A stretch of 62,000 nt of DNA from Chrysomallon squamiferum (GCA_012295275.1 CM022665.1:4939167-5001166); one strand, 5' to 3'. Numbered from the stretch's first letter, positions 48,236 to 60,854 are shown. Numbers and translations: made by a program. The notes: a model not told the origin generated them from the letters alone.

Positions 48236-50204
48236 AATAAATAAATAAAAATATAAAAAAATAATAAATCATACTGTATGTAAATAAAAATCAAACCGAA
48301 GTTTTCAGTCACAAATTTTTATTTTTATTTTTTTTAAATTACAAATTTCTAAAAACACACAAAACAACCAACACAATTAAGACATTACCATATACACGTA
48401 TAACACATATACATAGAACGAAAGCAGATTGCTGTTACAAATAATTTATCGTTTATTGTAAAGGCATAAGATAAATCAACGTAAAACGTCCTATGATCAA
48501 AAGACAAGGATGACCAGAAGATTCAGAGTGTGGATCCTTGACCCAGTCATACACTTGCTGATACAAAGCTGCTTCACCCTGGCTCCACATCAAAATCGCT
48601 AAATATATTTCCTATCATTACTGTAACCTTAAATAGTATAATAGGTTGAAGCCTTTATTGAAATAACCAACGATTTTCGAACAATATGCCGTACGTGTAT
48701 AGAAATATTACGAATATGAAATTAAACAAAAATGACTCAGAAATGGCTTAGCCTATCTATCCCAGTTTCTCGCGAAACCGCTAGCGACCTCTTGCGGAAA
48801 GCTAAGGTTCCGGGTAACCGCGGTCGATAAACGCTGTCTCTGTCCCAGAAAAAACCTGTTCTAGAGGTTCTAAGAGCAAATCATGTTATCGTGGATCTTA
48901 AGAGCTAAGCTGCTGTCGAGGAACCTCATAGCATCGTCATCTTTCAAGAATCTAATCATCTTATCGGATTACAATCGAAGCTTTCCGTCAAGAGATCATC
49001 GCTTTTGTAAAATACGTTTTTAGGGGGAGCTAAGCATGTTTTCGTTTGAAAATCTAGATCTCACGAATCGTATGAATATAGTGGATGTTCTAGATCATTC
49101 ATGCTCAACCTTTTTTTTTTTTTTTTTTTGGCCAATACTGTTTTAAGATCTTTTCTCCGGTTCCAAGGCCTCTTGTTAAAGAAGGCTACTGTTTCTTTTT
49201 TTCTTTTTTTTCGATTCAATCTGTGGCCACCTTCAAATCTGCTAGGACTCCCTTTTGAGAATGGCTTTTCCACAACACAGCTACCTATACTGGTAATATA
49301 CGTACCATCTGAGGTTTTCATTCCTACTCAATACAGTCTGACACATTTCCATTACGCTCATTATAATTATTAACTGACACGCAAAAATAATCATCCTTAA
49401 AAAATACATGATTCAAACAGTTTTGATAATTTGTAACCACAAAAAAAAAAAAAAAAAAAAAAAATTTCTTTTATAAATGTCAAAAATTAAAACGCTTTCT
49501 GTGTTCTGCATCTTCAAAGAATTCAAGAAACACTTTTTTTTTTATTTTTTATTTTTTTAAAAATAATTTTTAAATCGTTCGTTTTATTACTTCCTTATAA
49601 ATACACGGGTGAGCTCAAAGACTGTCAACGCCGTGTTGATTGACCGGTCAATACAGCACTTCCCCTGTTAGCTCATTTAATCTTTTACTGCCGCAGTGGA
49701 CGATAGCCCGGAAAATCGTTCTCCCTCGAAGTTGTGTAACAAAGCTAATTTCAGAGACACCTTCAGTAAACAGTGAAGGAAGCGTACGCGGCACAATTTC
49801 CTCTTTGCGCGCGGTGACACAGGTGTAAAAAGCAAATTGAAAATTCACCTGGGAAATCAGGAATCTCAGGTGTGGTGAAGTAAAAAAAACCTGAAATAAT
49901 TGTTTTAGTGCCAGTGTGGTTTTATAAAACTGTGGATGAGGGAAATAAAACGCGTACCGACAACAGGAGGAAGATAGACAGAGAAAAAAAAAAAAAAAAA
50001 AAAAAAGATGATCACTGATTCTTTTAGGTTAAATTTATATTTGAACAAGCATGTGTCATGGTGTGTTGTTTTTATTTTTTTCTTCATAGCTGCATGTCTA
50101 ATGCGTGTACATGAACGTAGACAAATATATGCAGAATATTATATAGTATGTTGATGTATGGGCGTCCGTGCTTATGTATGTATGCACATACGTGTGCGCA
50201 TGTG

Positions 50205-50253
<49 letters not shown>

Positions 50254-53200
50254 ATCCTCTGGGTGTAGTTTTTAAGCTGCGTAGCTATGTAAAAGAAAAA
50301 CATCAAGCAAACATTAAATGAATTCAGAGACGTTTTCAATTTCATACAGTATTCATGATTTGATTCATAAGGAATTTACAATTTATGGACATGGTCATAA
50401 AACAAACATAATAATTTGAATTTTTATGTCTGTATGTGATTTAACACGAATATTCAGAAATCCAGTTATCTCAGTATCCGGTTTTACGTAATGTAATGTG
50501 TACAGAATACTAATAATAACAATAAAACATTTTTCCCCTCTGTAAAGGTTTTTAAATTAAAATATTTACAATTAAAGCGTAATTAAGAATAGGTTTGATC
50601 TACGAATTTTCATAATATTACATTCAATTTTGTTTCTTTTCTTGTCTTTCCTTTATATATATCTAATTTTATATATATTTGATTTGATTTAAATACAATT
50701 TATGTTTACAGAAAAGTCAGAGTTGCAGTTAGGTTTACCTTGAAAAGAAAATATTTAGAAATTATAATGGATTACTAGTGTTACTACTATTACTACTAGT
50801 ACTAGTACTACTAGCAGTACTACAGTTATACTGCTCCTACTATTACCGCTCATGCTGCTATTACTACAGTAATTACTATTATTTCTACTACTAGTAGTAA
50901 TAGTAGTAATAATAATAATAATAATAACAACAACAACAACAACAACAACTGAATGGTTTATAATATTCAGTCATTCTTTTTAATATTTTTGTAATAATAT
51001 GGGCAGAACACTGTTCATGGGCACATCTAGATAAACAAGGGATATTCTTTACTGTTTGTTAAGTTTTACTCTTCAGAAGAATAAAACAGGTTTGCAAATA
51101 AAAAATAAATAAAAAGAAGAGAACTAAACAAATCAAAGTTATATTTATGCAAGTGGGAGGATAAATTGGCAAGTAATGGTGATAAAAAGGGTTTAACAAA
51201 GCATCCTCTATGACAGCCAGAGAAAGAATTACAAAACTGAACAAACACGAAACGAAACAAATTTTCCTCCCAAACCTAGAGAGACTTCCTGTTTTCTGAA
51301 TAACTGGCTCTTGTTCAATGTTTGCTTTTGTTAAATTATGTTATATTTGTTCAGAATTTTTTTCTTTTTTTATTAAGTGTGGTAGAAATTATTTGTGCCC
51401 GAATGTGCGTCAGAATTATTTTGTTAATGTCATTATGGTGTGAGGACAAAAGTGAGACTGACGCATTTTTCAAAGAAGAAAAAAATATTTCCTGAATTTT
51501 AATTACATAATTAAAGAAAATTGTAAATGTTTGTAAGGAAAACAATAATAAAAAAACATCCTGTAAGAGATGCCAGTAAGTTAAAATGGAAACATAGCAA
51601 ATGGAGTTTAAAATAATTATAAAATTATTATATCTGAATTATGTAAATTTTGGCTTGGCTTTAAAACCTTATTGCTCTACCTTTCTTTATATATATATAT
51701 GCAAAAGAAAGAAAACTTAAACAATTTTGGCACTGGTGCACGGAACCTGTACCTCTTGCTGAACCAACATCTACCACATTTCAAAGTGCAATTAATGCAG
51801 AGTATTTTATATATGCAGTAATTTCTAGTTATATTGCGGAACAGTATCACTACGTCCTGATCCTTGAAGTGCCAGAAATCAATCATTTCCAATATCATAC
51901 CATATGTATTTCATATGTTTAAGATTTTCTTCAAAGCTTATATAATAATACAATAATTATTATTATTATTATTATTTTTTTAAATTAATCAAGGTACCCC
52001 TAAAGTCGCACTGGATTAAAATGGCACATGTATCTTTAATTTATTACTGCTATTAATAAAATATAAGATTTTCGAGAATGTCATATTTTGTTATACGTGA
52101 TCTCCACATCTGTAGTGTCAGCAATTCCTTCTGTTAGACTTCATCCGTCATAGACAGAGCATCGGATGACTGTGGTGTTTCTAAATCCAGATCTGTTGTT
52201 TTTTTGGCTTTTAATCCTTCAAGGTCAAACGAGAAACATTCTGCAGACAGGAAGAGAAAATGTTAAAGAATGTCGTGGATATCTTTAGAAGGAAAAGGGG
52301 AAAAAAATGGCTTCCTGATTACTTAATCCCTTGTCTAACTTCTTAAGATCTGTCAGAAGTTTGTTAAATCTTTGAGAATTTCGCCGGCCTTTAGCAAGAA
52401 TACTCATCTTGTTAAGTCTGAACTCTTCCTTGCATTAATTTGAAACACACGAATAACCTTGACTACAATTTGTCTTCTTTATTTTAGTTCTTAAAAGCGC
52501 TGACATACAGACCTTGACCGAATTAGCGGTTTTTCAGTTTTATTTTTCGTCAGATACTTTTCTGTCTTGTACAGATCTCTGTGGCGAGGTCAGAGGTTGT
52601 GTCCATGATAGGCATGTTTGAACTGCTCTCTGGTAGAAGTCTGCAAAAATTACCTGAACTAATATAACAGATTTTGTATGTGCAGAAAAAACATTGACTT
52701 GAGCGCAGAAGTTTGATTTTGTTGAAAGTGCAAAATTCTTTACCTTTACCATTATAAGGAGTTATTAATATTATTTGGAATATGCCTAAATAAACTTGAT
52801 ATTTTTTTTTTTTTTTTTAAGTTTCGGAATGAAATTATGGCTAGCAAAGGAACGGTACTTGGCAAGATATGAATTTGCTTTGAATTAACTAAATTGCCAC
52901 TTAAATTCCACGATTTTACCCATTCTTTTGTTAACAACATCTGCAAAATTAATTTAAAAATACAAATAATATCTAATAAATGTATTCTACATCAGATGAA
53001 AAACAAATGGCTATAGACATTTTCAAAATACGTGATGGTTTCTTGAATATCTAAAAACAAAATTAAAAAAGATGTGTCTTCTGTGAACTCCTAACTAATA
53101 CTAAATTCTAAACATTTTTGTAAGCATGTATTGACTTTTACATTAATACCATTGTTCTGCAACCCTACTGAAGACACAACAAAGCAACAGACAAATTTCT

Positions 53201-55466
53201 ATAGATGAAAATACAAAGATGATCATATCCTGAAATGACAAATGATGATAAATTCTTAACATTTTGTTAACCATATAGTGACCTTAGCATTAATACCATT
53301 AGCCTACATGCCAGTTGAAGATGCAACAAAGCAGTGACGAAAAATACTGACGAATTTATCTCTCAGCAGCCAAAATCTGCCTAATCCATGGGAGACATTT
53401 TCAGTCAAAGGTGTATCTCAGCCTGATCCTGTGAAACCTTGATAAACAAGAGCAGAGTTTGACTCAAACATGAGCAGTGTGTGTTCAGTTTATCCCATCC
53501 AAACCCCGGGGATTAACATGTAATGGTTGATTCATGGCTCGTGGTTTGGAGTTTCAAGCACAAATATTCTCCTACGCAACAACAGTTAAGCAAATATCAC
53601 TTAGGTTTCCGTGACATTTTTAGAAAAAAAGAAAAAAAAAGATTATATATATTTTTTTAAAGTTACTTATCAAAAGAAATTTTGCATGTTATCTGTGTAT
53701 TTCTTGTATTTATTTTTATTTGTTGTTGTTGTTTATTTTATTTATTTATACGCTCTTTTTCAGATAATTATTTATGATAAAAATGAAAACTGAATTTTAA
53801 TAAAAAAAAAAAAAAAAAAAACATTTAATATGAACCAAGCTCAATCATCATAATGATTAGAAGCTCACAAGAAAAAAAAAAAAAAAAAAAAAAAAAAGAC
53901 AAGAAAACACAGAACGATAAAAACAACTGTTTCAGACTGTGAAGAAGAATTTACAACAATTAACCTTTCTTTGTATTAATTCTTTCAGACGAACGACATG
54001 CCTATGCCTGCTACGGCACTCAGATGAACTTTCTGGAAGCGTCGTGTCCGTATGGACAAGTAATCCGAGTCAACCAAGTGTTCTACGGAGCCAAACTGAA
54101 GTCGACCGAGTGTCCTAACCTAACTACTCACCAGCATTACAGACCCGAGTGCTGTACCACGCATGTTGACGACTGCATGATTTCACTGGTTCTCGAGAAC
54201 AAACCAGATCCCTATTTCAAGACTTGCAATGACAAAGCAGACTGCACGATGAACTCAAGATGGCTGGACACCTCCAGCAAATGCGATCAGAAGCTGTTTC
54301 TGCCACGTACAAACTACATGGCAATGATATATACCTGCGTTAAGGGTGAGTGTTTGCAGAGATATCACAAATACAGCTAATACGACCACAGTACTTCAGT
54401 TACATATATTTTAATTCCGTTCAGACTGCAGTACAATGATTGACTGGTTTAATAAATTGTGTATACACGCAACGCAGAAGTATCAGTTTTGTGTATTTCG
54501 TTAAACAAAACTGGAAAATATTGTGTTTCATCAAGTTTAATATTTATATACAGTATTTATAAAACCTAAAACATCTACTAGCATACTAAAACAAAAATGT
54601 CTTTATTGTTGCTTTTTCTATGAACTGCATACATAGAGTTTGATACAGACTGTTTGTTGTTCTTTTTTTTTTAAATAAAAAAACAGTCGTTGTTTTAGTA
54701 CTTTGGTAATAGCGTTTTAATATTAAATGTGTTTTACAAGAATAAATAACAAAATGAATGGTATGACTTCTGGATTCTAATATATGTACAGTGGCACCGT
54801 TTTAATTAATGTTTAAATGTTGTTCTTGATTAAAAAAACAAAAATAGAAATCCCTATTGAAAATATTCAGCACACACTTGTCATTTATAATATTAAAACC
54901 TGTGTATAAAATTTCCTCTATGAACACTTCTTAGAAAAGACTTTCCAGAGAATTCTGCTAATTCTAATTTCTTGTATCTTTGTTTGCCTTCTCCATCTGA
55001 CACTGTCACAAATTCAACATTGACGTCAATAAAATACACTAATCATATTTGTCTTTAGGAGAGCAAACAAGCGGTAATCAATTATGTCTTTAAAATAGGT
55101 GTTTGCAACATTCACTCAATTAAATAAATAACGGAAACAACTAAAAAAAAAAGCACTAAATTTAGAGTCCCGATTGACATATTCTGTGTTTAAATTTAAA
55201 CTCTGTTTATTGTTGTGTGTTCTGTTTTCAAAGTGTTCACTTTTGCAATATGCATATTCTTCAGTATTTAGAATCTTTGTTGACATCTGTTCAGATTCTG
55301 GGTTAGTTCTGTCGAAGGGTTCAGTTCAGATCTGTTCTGTTTTGTGTGCAGTTCAGTTTTTATTAAAGTCTACCTGTGGCGGTATGATGAAATGGTCTAA
55401 TAAAATTATTTATAATTTCCACTTATTATTTTACTATTTGGCGTCTTAATCCAATACTCAACAAAG

Positions 55467-55515
<49 letters not shown>

Positions 55516-56209
55516 TTGTAATAAATATTCATAATATCTATATCTATCTATCTATCTATATATATATATATATATATTCTTTCTTTCCCGAAATCATACA
55601 GTGATTCAAATTATTGAGAATTTTAGCTTAATTCTGAATTCATTTCATAATACTAATTGTGACTACTCTCACTATTTTCGTATGTAATTATGAACATGTT
55701 AATTTTTCACAGCTCCTAACAGTACCCTTTCACAGACACATCTAAGAATGCTAACTTGGGCAATCAACCAGAGAAAAACCATTCCGCCTCAGAATAGAGG
55801 CACGAGACGCACGACGAAAGAAACAGCTGCTACAACCGCGACCACAACAACTACAACAACAACAAAACTACCATCAGCCAGACATGCTTTAACAGTGTCT
55901 ACGATGAAAACTCCAGAAATAAAGGTTCCTGTTGCGATCAAATCTTCTTTATGGAATGCTTCGGTCAATGCTGCAGCATCTAGACCAGAACCTCCAGCAA
56001 AAGCAAATGTCACTGTTAGTTACAGGCCAAAAAACCACACATTGCAGAAGAAGCCAGCATCCAGCCCAGATTTTGCTTGTAAATATTTACTTATTTAACT
56101 GACAGTAACGTGTAATATTTAATGTACATGTGTAAGTAGGTATGGATGAATGGAAGAATATATGACGAGATGGGTTTATTCTGTTTGTGTGTATGTGTGT
56201 GTATATATG

Positions 56210-56279
<70 letters not shown>

Positions 56280-56307
56280 TGTTAATGAAATACTGGTTTA
56301 GCTGTAG

Positions 56308-56344
<37 letters not shown>

Positions 56345-56554
56345 TGTGTGTGTGTGTGTGTTTGTGTTTAATGTGTTAAATAGATATAAAACTTTATTTG
56401 TTTATTTTCAGTTACCACAGGAATGGTTGGGGGAATGATAGCAGCCGTAATTGGAATGATGTTGACCATATTTGGTTTTATATTTTACTGGGGAAGGTGA
56501 GTTACTTTATCTGACGGACATTTCAGATTTAAAATATATGTATATTTCTGTTAG

Positions 56555-56641
<87 letters not shown>

Positions 56642-56908
56642 CTCTGATTATTGTAATAATTTCTTATTTTTGCACCATCATAACTATTATTGTAAATTAT
56701 TTTCGTTCATTATTATTATTATTGTTATTATTATCATATAAATAATTTTTTGTTATCTTTGTTATCACTATTGTTGTTGTTATTGTTATCATTTTGTTAT
56801 TATTATTATTATTATTATTATCATCATCATAAACATAATAATTTGTTATCTTTATTATCGTTGTTGTCGATTTTATCATTATTATTATTGTTGTTGTTGT
56901 TGCTGTTG

Positions 56909-56948
<40 letters not shown>

Positions 56949-57365
56949 TGCCATTATTATTATTATTATTTTTACTATTACTATTATTATCATTATTATT
57001 ATTATTATTACTATTATTATTATTATTATTATTATTATTACTGTTACTGTTATTACAGAAGAAAGAGGAAGGCTGTCACAATGAAACCTAACTCTACCAC
57101 GGTGTGGGACTTCTTGCTTTCTCACACTGTCGCATCACGAACTTTCCGTCGCGGCTACGACAACTTCGGCAGCAACAGCAACTGTTCTTCAGTCAGCTCA
57201 GAGGGCGACATGAATTCTCCGACTGCGAGAAAAACAACATGGTTGCCAAATATAACAGTGGACTCGGGAAATTTTGATACCAGTTCGATGACATCAGACG
57301 ACAACATTAGTCGAGTTAACGTCCAAGTTCCTGGTCCGAGTGAAAACGGTTCACACGAAGTGTGA
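46121..57365 (+). CDS. Type I membrane protein with SUEL/rhamnose-binding-lectin-like domain
   Basis: Five exons splice in phase to 403 residues: 46121-46217, 53989-54345, 55713-56078, 56412-56496 and 57059-57365. Exon 1 is a signal peptide (MEDFIIIISLSFFIVCCLIP). Exon 2 is the ectodomain: YACYGTQMNFLEASCPYGQV, FYGAKLKSTECPN, CNDKADCTMNS and a closing YTCVK. This follows the Gal_Lectin/SUEL pattern (AC-x-G, SCP-x-G, a YG, C-N-x-K-x-x-C). The family binds L-rhamnose or D-galactose; in EVA-1 and latrophilins it sits on receptors. Exon 3 is a Ser/Thr/Pro stalk with a Thr run, likely O-glycosylated. Exon 4 is one membrane span (GMVGGMIAAVIGMMLTIFGF). Exon 5 starts with a basic stop-transfer (RRKRKA) and a Ser/Asp-rich tail of about 95 residues. 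It is EVA-1C-like in layout but has one lectin domain; orthology is unproven. Confidence 0.85.
46255..46532. repeat. Compound (ATC)n-(AT)n-(GT)n-(AT)n-(ATT)n array
   Basis: Simple repeats start about 40 bases after the donor of exon 1 and extend for nearly 300 bases. Confidence 0.9.
47876..47960. mobile_element. Possible transposon-derived fragment
   Basis: AGCAGCGTTTCTCAACATTT followed by GTGTGGAACCCTTGAAATAG and GGAATCCCTACA resembles the non-autonomous hAT-type repeats with a CAGCGTTTCTCAAC start that occur in many animal genomes. Only one end is visible. Confidence 0.35.
48083..48245. repeat. Poly-A followed by (AAT)n and (AAAT)n
   Basis: A poly-A of about 50 bases, a short AT-rich spacer, then about 60 bases of (AAT)n and 20 bases of (AAAT)n. 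It looks like an expanded retroposon tail, but no retroposon body is recognised upstream. Confidence 0.85.
48250..49900. other. Unique intronic stretch with a balanced-composition patch
   Basis: 48480-49060 and 49600-49860 are less AT-rich than the surroundings. The second contains GAAGGAAGCGTACGCGG at about 49775-49791, which echoes the core of the viral palindromes, but without arms. A 66-residue minus-strand frame at 49848-49648 has no recognised motif. Confidence 0.35.
52136..52752 (-). pseudogene. Decayed coding-like sequence, unrecognised
   Basis: On the minus strand several short frames look protein-like but are split by stops: KNFALSTKSNFCAQVNVF, MSILAKGRRNSQRFNKLLTD, and, after an acceptor-like TCTTCCTGTCTGCAG, FSFDLEGLKAKKTTDLDLET ending at a stop near 52136. 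They could be remains of a retrotransposon or a broken gene within the lectin-gene intron. No family is recognised. Confidence 0.3.
53095..53355. repeat. Diverged tandem duplication, about 148-bp period
   Basis: AAATTCTAAACATTTTTGTA at 53103 recurs as AAATTCTTAACATTTTGTTA near 53250. Both are followed by CATTAATACCATT and a GAAGA(C/T)(A/G)CAACAAAGCA segment. Old, by the number of differences. Confidence 0.8.
54346..55712. other. Second intron of the lectin-domain gene
   Basis: AT-rich, with (ATT)n at 55468-55515 and (TATC)n/(AT)n at 55540-55577. An open frame of 91 residues at 55174-55449 is Cys/Leu/Ser-rich, begins from a weak start and has no motif. I do not call it. Confidence 0.6.
56190..56371. 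repeat. (GT)n tracts before the membrane-span exon
   Basis: Two GT runs, about 56215-56280 and 56310-56365, lie just upstream of the exon at 56412. Confidence 0.95.
56560..56638. repeat. (CT)n tract after the membrane-span exon
   Basis: About 78 bases of pure CT dinucleotide begin 64 bases after the donor at 56496. Confidence 0.95.
56708..57050. repeat. (ATT)n/(GTT)n array abutting the last acceptor
   Basis: About 340 bases of ATT, GTT, ATC and ACT triplets run directly into TGTTATTACAG, the acceptor of the final exon. The repeat itself supplies the T-rich part of the splice site. Confidence 0.9.
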
Positions 57366-57418
57366 AGAGAACTATGCTATACTTCTGACCTTCAGAATTA
57401 ATTGGAATATATTATTTC

Positions 57419-57424
57419 AATAAA
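57419..57424 (+). promoter_or_regulatory. Polyadenylation signal of the lectin-domain gene
   Basis: AATAAA lies 54 bases after the stop codon at 57365. A second AATAAA at about 57673 could give a longer 3' UTR. Confidence 0.55.
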
Positions 57425-57867
57425 ACGACATTTCTAATGCAGATTCTAATTTCATAACTGTATATAGACCTTCTGATAAATTTTTTATAAAATATTTTCT
57501 TTTTTTTTTTCTTTATATATATATATATTAAATTTCTGTTGTTGTTTTTTCTTGAGTTGAACAGTTTCTGATATTAAAATTAATTTGTATATATTGTACA
57601 TATAAAATGTAAATATTATGCTTTGGGAAAGTCTGCATGTATATATTCAAACACTAATCTAAATAACAGTCAATAAAAAATGAAATTATATAAGAACAAG
57701 AATATATTTTGTTTTGTTTATTAATTTTAATTCTTCTAAGTAAAATTTGTTACATTTTCATTATTTTAACATATCCTGTTGCAATCTCACCTTTCTCAGA
57801 TAATTAGTTGACATTAAAGAGATCGTCTTAACAGAATTCTAGTGGGATTTTTAACGTGTCAGCCTAT

Positions 57868-58092
57868 AACAGGACACTTTGACAAGAATGAGAATGTAAG
57901 ATGACCATTTGACTAAGATAAGAATGTAATAGGATTGCTAGACAAGGATGAAATTGAATAGGACTATTTCACAAGATTGAGATTGTAATTTCAGAATTCG
58001 ACAAGGATGTGAATATAATAGGACTGTTTGGCAAGGATGAAACTGTAAATAGGATTATCTGAGAAGGGTGAGATTGCAACAGGGTATGTTAA
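57868..58092. repeat. Degenerate minisatellite, about 30-37-bp unit
   Basis: A unit resembling TAGGAYTGTTTGACAAGGAT followed by GARATTGTAA recurs six to seven times with substitutions and small gaps (for example near 57877, 57906, 57935, 58002 and 58037). Confidence 0.8.
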
Positions 58093-59097
58093 AATAATGA
58101 AAATGTAACAAATTTTACTTAGAGGAATTAAAATTAAATAATATCTCTTCACGGTATTTTTAACTCAGATGGACATCACACAATATCTAATAAGATTCTT
58201 AAAATTTATTTTAATGGTTTTATAAGCTTGTAGTACTTCATAATGTAACAATATTTTTTCTCAAGAAAATCTGTTGTAAACAGACTCAGTCTTATATGCT
58301 ACCTCAAAAAGAGAGAGAGAGAGAGGGAGGAAACCATGGCAGGTTGAACCACTTAACAATTAACCATGCAGAAATTATCAATTTTTTTTTTCCATTTTCT
58401 GACCACTTATTGTGTTTAATTAACCAGATCTACCGCTGACGTCATATTGTTATCTGACCTGCGTGAGCTTTCAAACTGTCCAAGAGATGCGCTCTGATTT
58501 GGTAAATTTTGTTTTTGCAACATTCGGCTTCTTGCATATGGCTAAAGATTATTTACTTTCAAAGGTCATCTTTACGATACTGAATTCTGAAAACACTTAG
58601 AAGTGTGATGATTACATTTGAACGAGCTGGCAATTGCTGGTCAGCAACAGTTCAAAATAAAACGAAAGCCATCAGTCCGGGCCACTCTTCAGCCTGCTCC
58701 ATTAAATTTGTGTACGATTATAAATTTTCTTGTACAGTTTTAGTAATTCAGTTTCTCATATCAGTAAAATGGTCAACTGGACATTAATATATATATAAAT
58801 ATATATGAATGATTGGTTGACTGATTTAATAATAACAGATTGTCAGAACATACCACATTTTTTCGTGTGCCAAATTATCGGATGACAATAAATATCTTCG
58901 TTTAGCTTTTTATTCATAGCATTTTAAGCTGTTTTTCTTTTTCTTTTTTCTTATCTTTCTTTTTTTTTAATTTTTTTTTTTTTTTTTTTTTTTTTAATAA
59001 ATGTTTTTCATTTGCATTTCAAGTTTAAAAAAAAAAAAAAATCATATGTTTTTTGGCTGATTTAAGAGTATGTATCTAGTTATAATGCACTGCCGCA

Positions 59098-59240
59098 AGC
59101 CAACCCCAAGGGTGACCCAACCTACCCCCAGGGGTGACCCAACCTAACCCCAAGGTAATCCCAACCTAACCCCAAGGTAATCCCAACATACCCCCCAGGG
59201 TGATCCAACCTACCCCCAGGGTGACCCAACCTACCCATCC
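59098..59240. repeat. C-rich minisatellite, about 22-bp unit
   Basis: Six to seven copies of a unit like CCAACCTACCCCCAGGGTGA, alternating with a CCAACCTAACCCCAAGGTAAT variant. The tract is strongly strand-asymmetric (C-rich on the plus strand) in an otherwise AT-rich region. Confidence 0.9.
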
Positions 59241-59637
59241 TGGTGTGGGCCGGGTCAGATTGGGTATGTGTCATTAACCATTAATTATTAAAAGAAAATA
59301 ACAAATCAGGATATTTCAGTCATTCGTAATTGCTCCTAAATAATGAAAATTTCTTTTAAACCACTATTTTTTCGATCTGTATTTGAAATAGAGGTGAAAA
59401 TGCCAAAACGAGTCTCAGATTGCCCCGGTCTCCCCTACGTATCATAATAATGCGAGACACGTAAACGACTACAGGTATCATTATTACTCGATGTACAAAA
59501 TGAAGCATGAGCTTGAAATAATTTATGAGATCCAGAATAAAAAATTAATGACTTTCTGATCTGAAAAGAACAGGTACGGTGCAGTGTGCAAATGATTTGC
59601 ATACATATATCCATTAAATTAATTTTAAATCGCCACA

Positions 59638-59677
<40 letters not shown>

Positions 59678-60223
59678 ACCTACATACACACACATACTCA
59701 CAAATACATTAACATACATAATTACATGTATACATCCATACATACATACACATAAACGTGGACAGACAAATACACATACACACAGACACGAAAGCACATA
59801 CCATCGCCAGCTCTGGACACATTACTCCCACCGCGATCAGACACATGTTCTGACATTTTCAGGAATTATAAATATTTCCTGTAGCATAAAGATACTTATA
59901 AAGAAATTTGTATGTGTCTCTGTCTGTCTGTCTTACTGTGTTTTCCTTTTCAACTTCAAAATATTCATTTAACAGAAATATTATGCAATTTTATTAACCG
60001 TGGGCGTATGAGTGTATGGGTGTGAGGGTGTATGTGTGTGTGTTATCACCTGGTTATTGGTCACAGTTAATTCTTTTGTTTTATTTTGTTTCCTACTTGT
60101 TACTGTTTTCTGTGTTGTATTTCTTCGTTTATTTGGTTTTGTCTCTTTTGTGAGTTGTAGAGGGTGTTTATTACTGTAATTTATATTTATTTATTTTGTT
60201 TTATTCTATTTTTATTTTCTTGT

Positions 60224-60255
<32 letters not shown>

Positions 60256-60798
60256 TTTATTTATGTATATTGCTGTTGTTGCATTTGCTTGGGTTTTTTT
60301 TTTTTTTTTTTGTGGAGCTGGAGGTGAGGTGGGCTTTGTGATGTTATTGTTTTTATATTCTTTCATATTTGAATGTAGGGTGTAGAGTAAATGAAATAGT
60401 GTACACTGAATTATTTGCGTATAAATGTGTGTGTGTGTGTGTGTGGATGTGTGTTTGTTTGTGTGTGTGTGCATACAGATACTAATCTATAAATTATAAA
60501 TATACATGCATGTCATGACATTTTTATAGTCTTACTCACACACACACACACACACATAATACATGCATAGATACATTTTCACATACATAAACATTACATT
60601 CATAATACACAAACTTATACATAAATATACAAATACGAACCTACGTACGCACGTACGTTCACTGTATACTGAGATACATAATATATGTCATCAAGTTTAC
60701 TAAATATTAAATTAATAAGATTACAAATAATTAACAAAATATAACACTGAAAAAAAAAAATTTATTTCTTTACTTATTTCCTTTTATTTCCAACTTTC

Positions 60799-60854
<56 letters not shown>

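Larger units (their letters stand above)
46218..53988. other. Large first intron of the lectin-domain gene
   Basis: A 7.8-kb intron between the signal-peptide and lectin exons. It holds AT/GT tracts (46275-46500), (ATT)n, a 33-base poly-A at 47678, a poly-A of about 50 followed by (AAT)n (48083-48245), (GT)n at 50205-50252, CTA/CTG triplets (50770-50950), a tandem duplication near 53.1 kb, and a minus-strand block of decayed coding-like sequence (52136-52752). No complete gene is seen inside it. Confidence 0.6.

Noticed and set aside
48740-49060. Possible SINE or tRNA-like sequence
   Set aside because: No A-box/B-box pair or cloverleaf could be drawn; left as unique intronic sequence.
55174-55449. 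91-residue Cys/Leu-rich plus-strand frame
   Set aside because: It lies within an intron of the lectin-domain gene, has no recognised motif and no clear splice sites.
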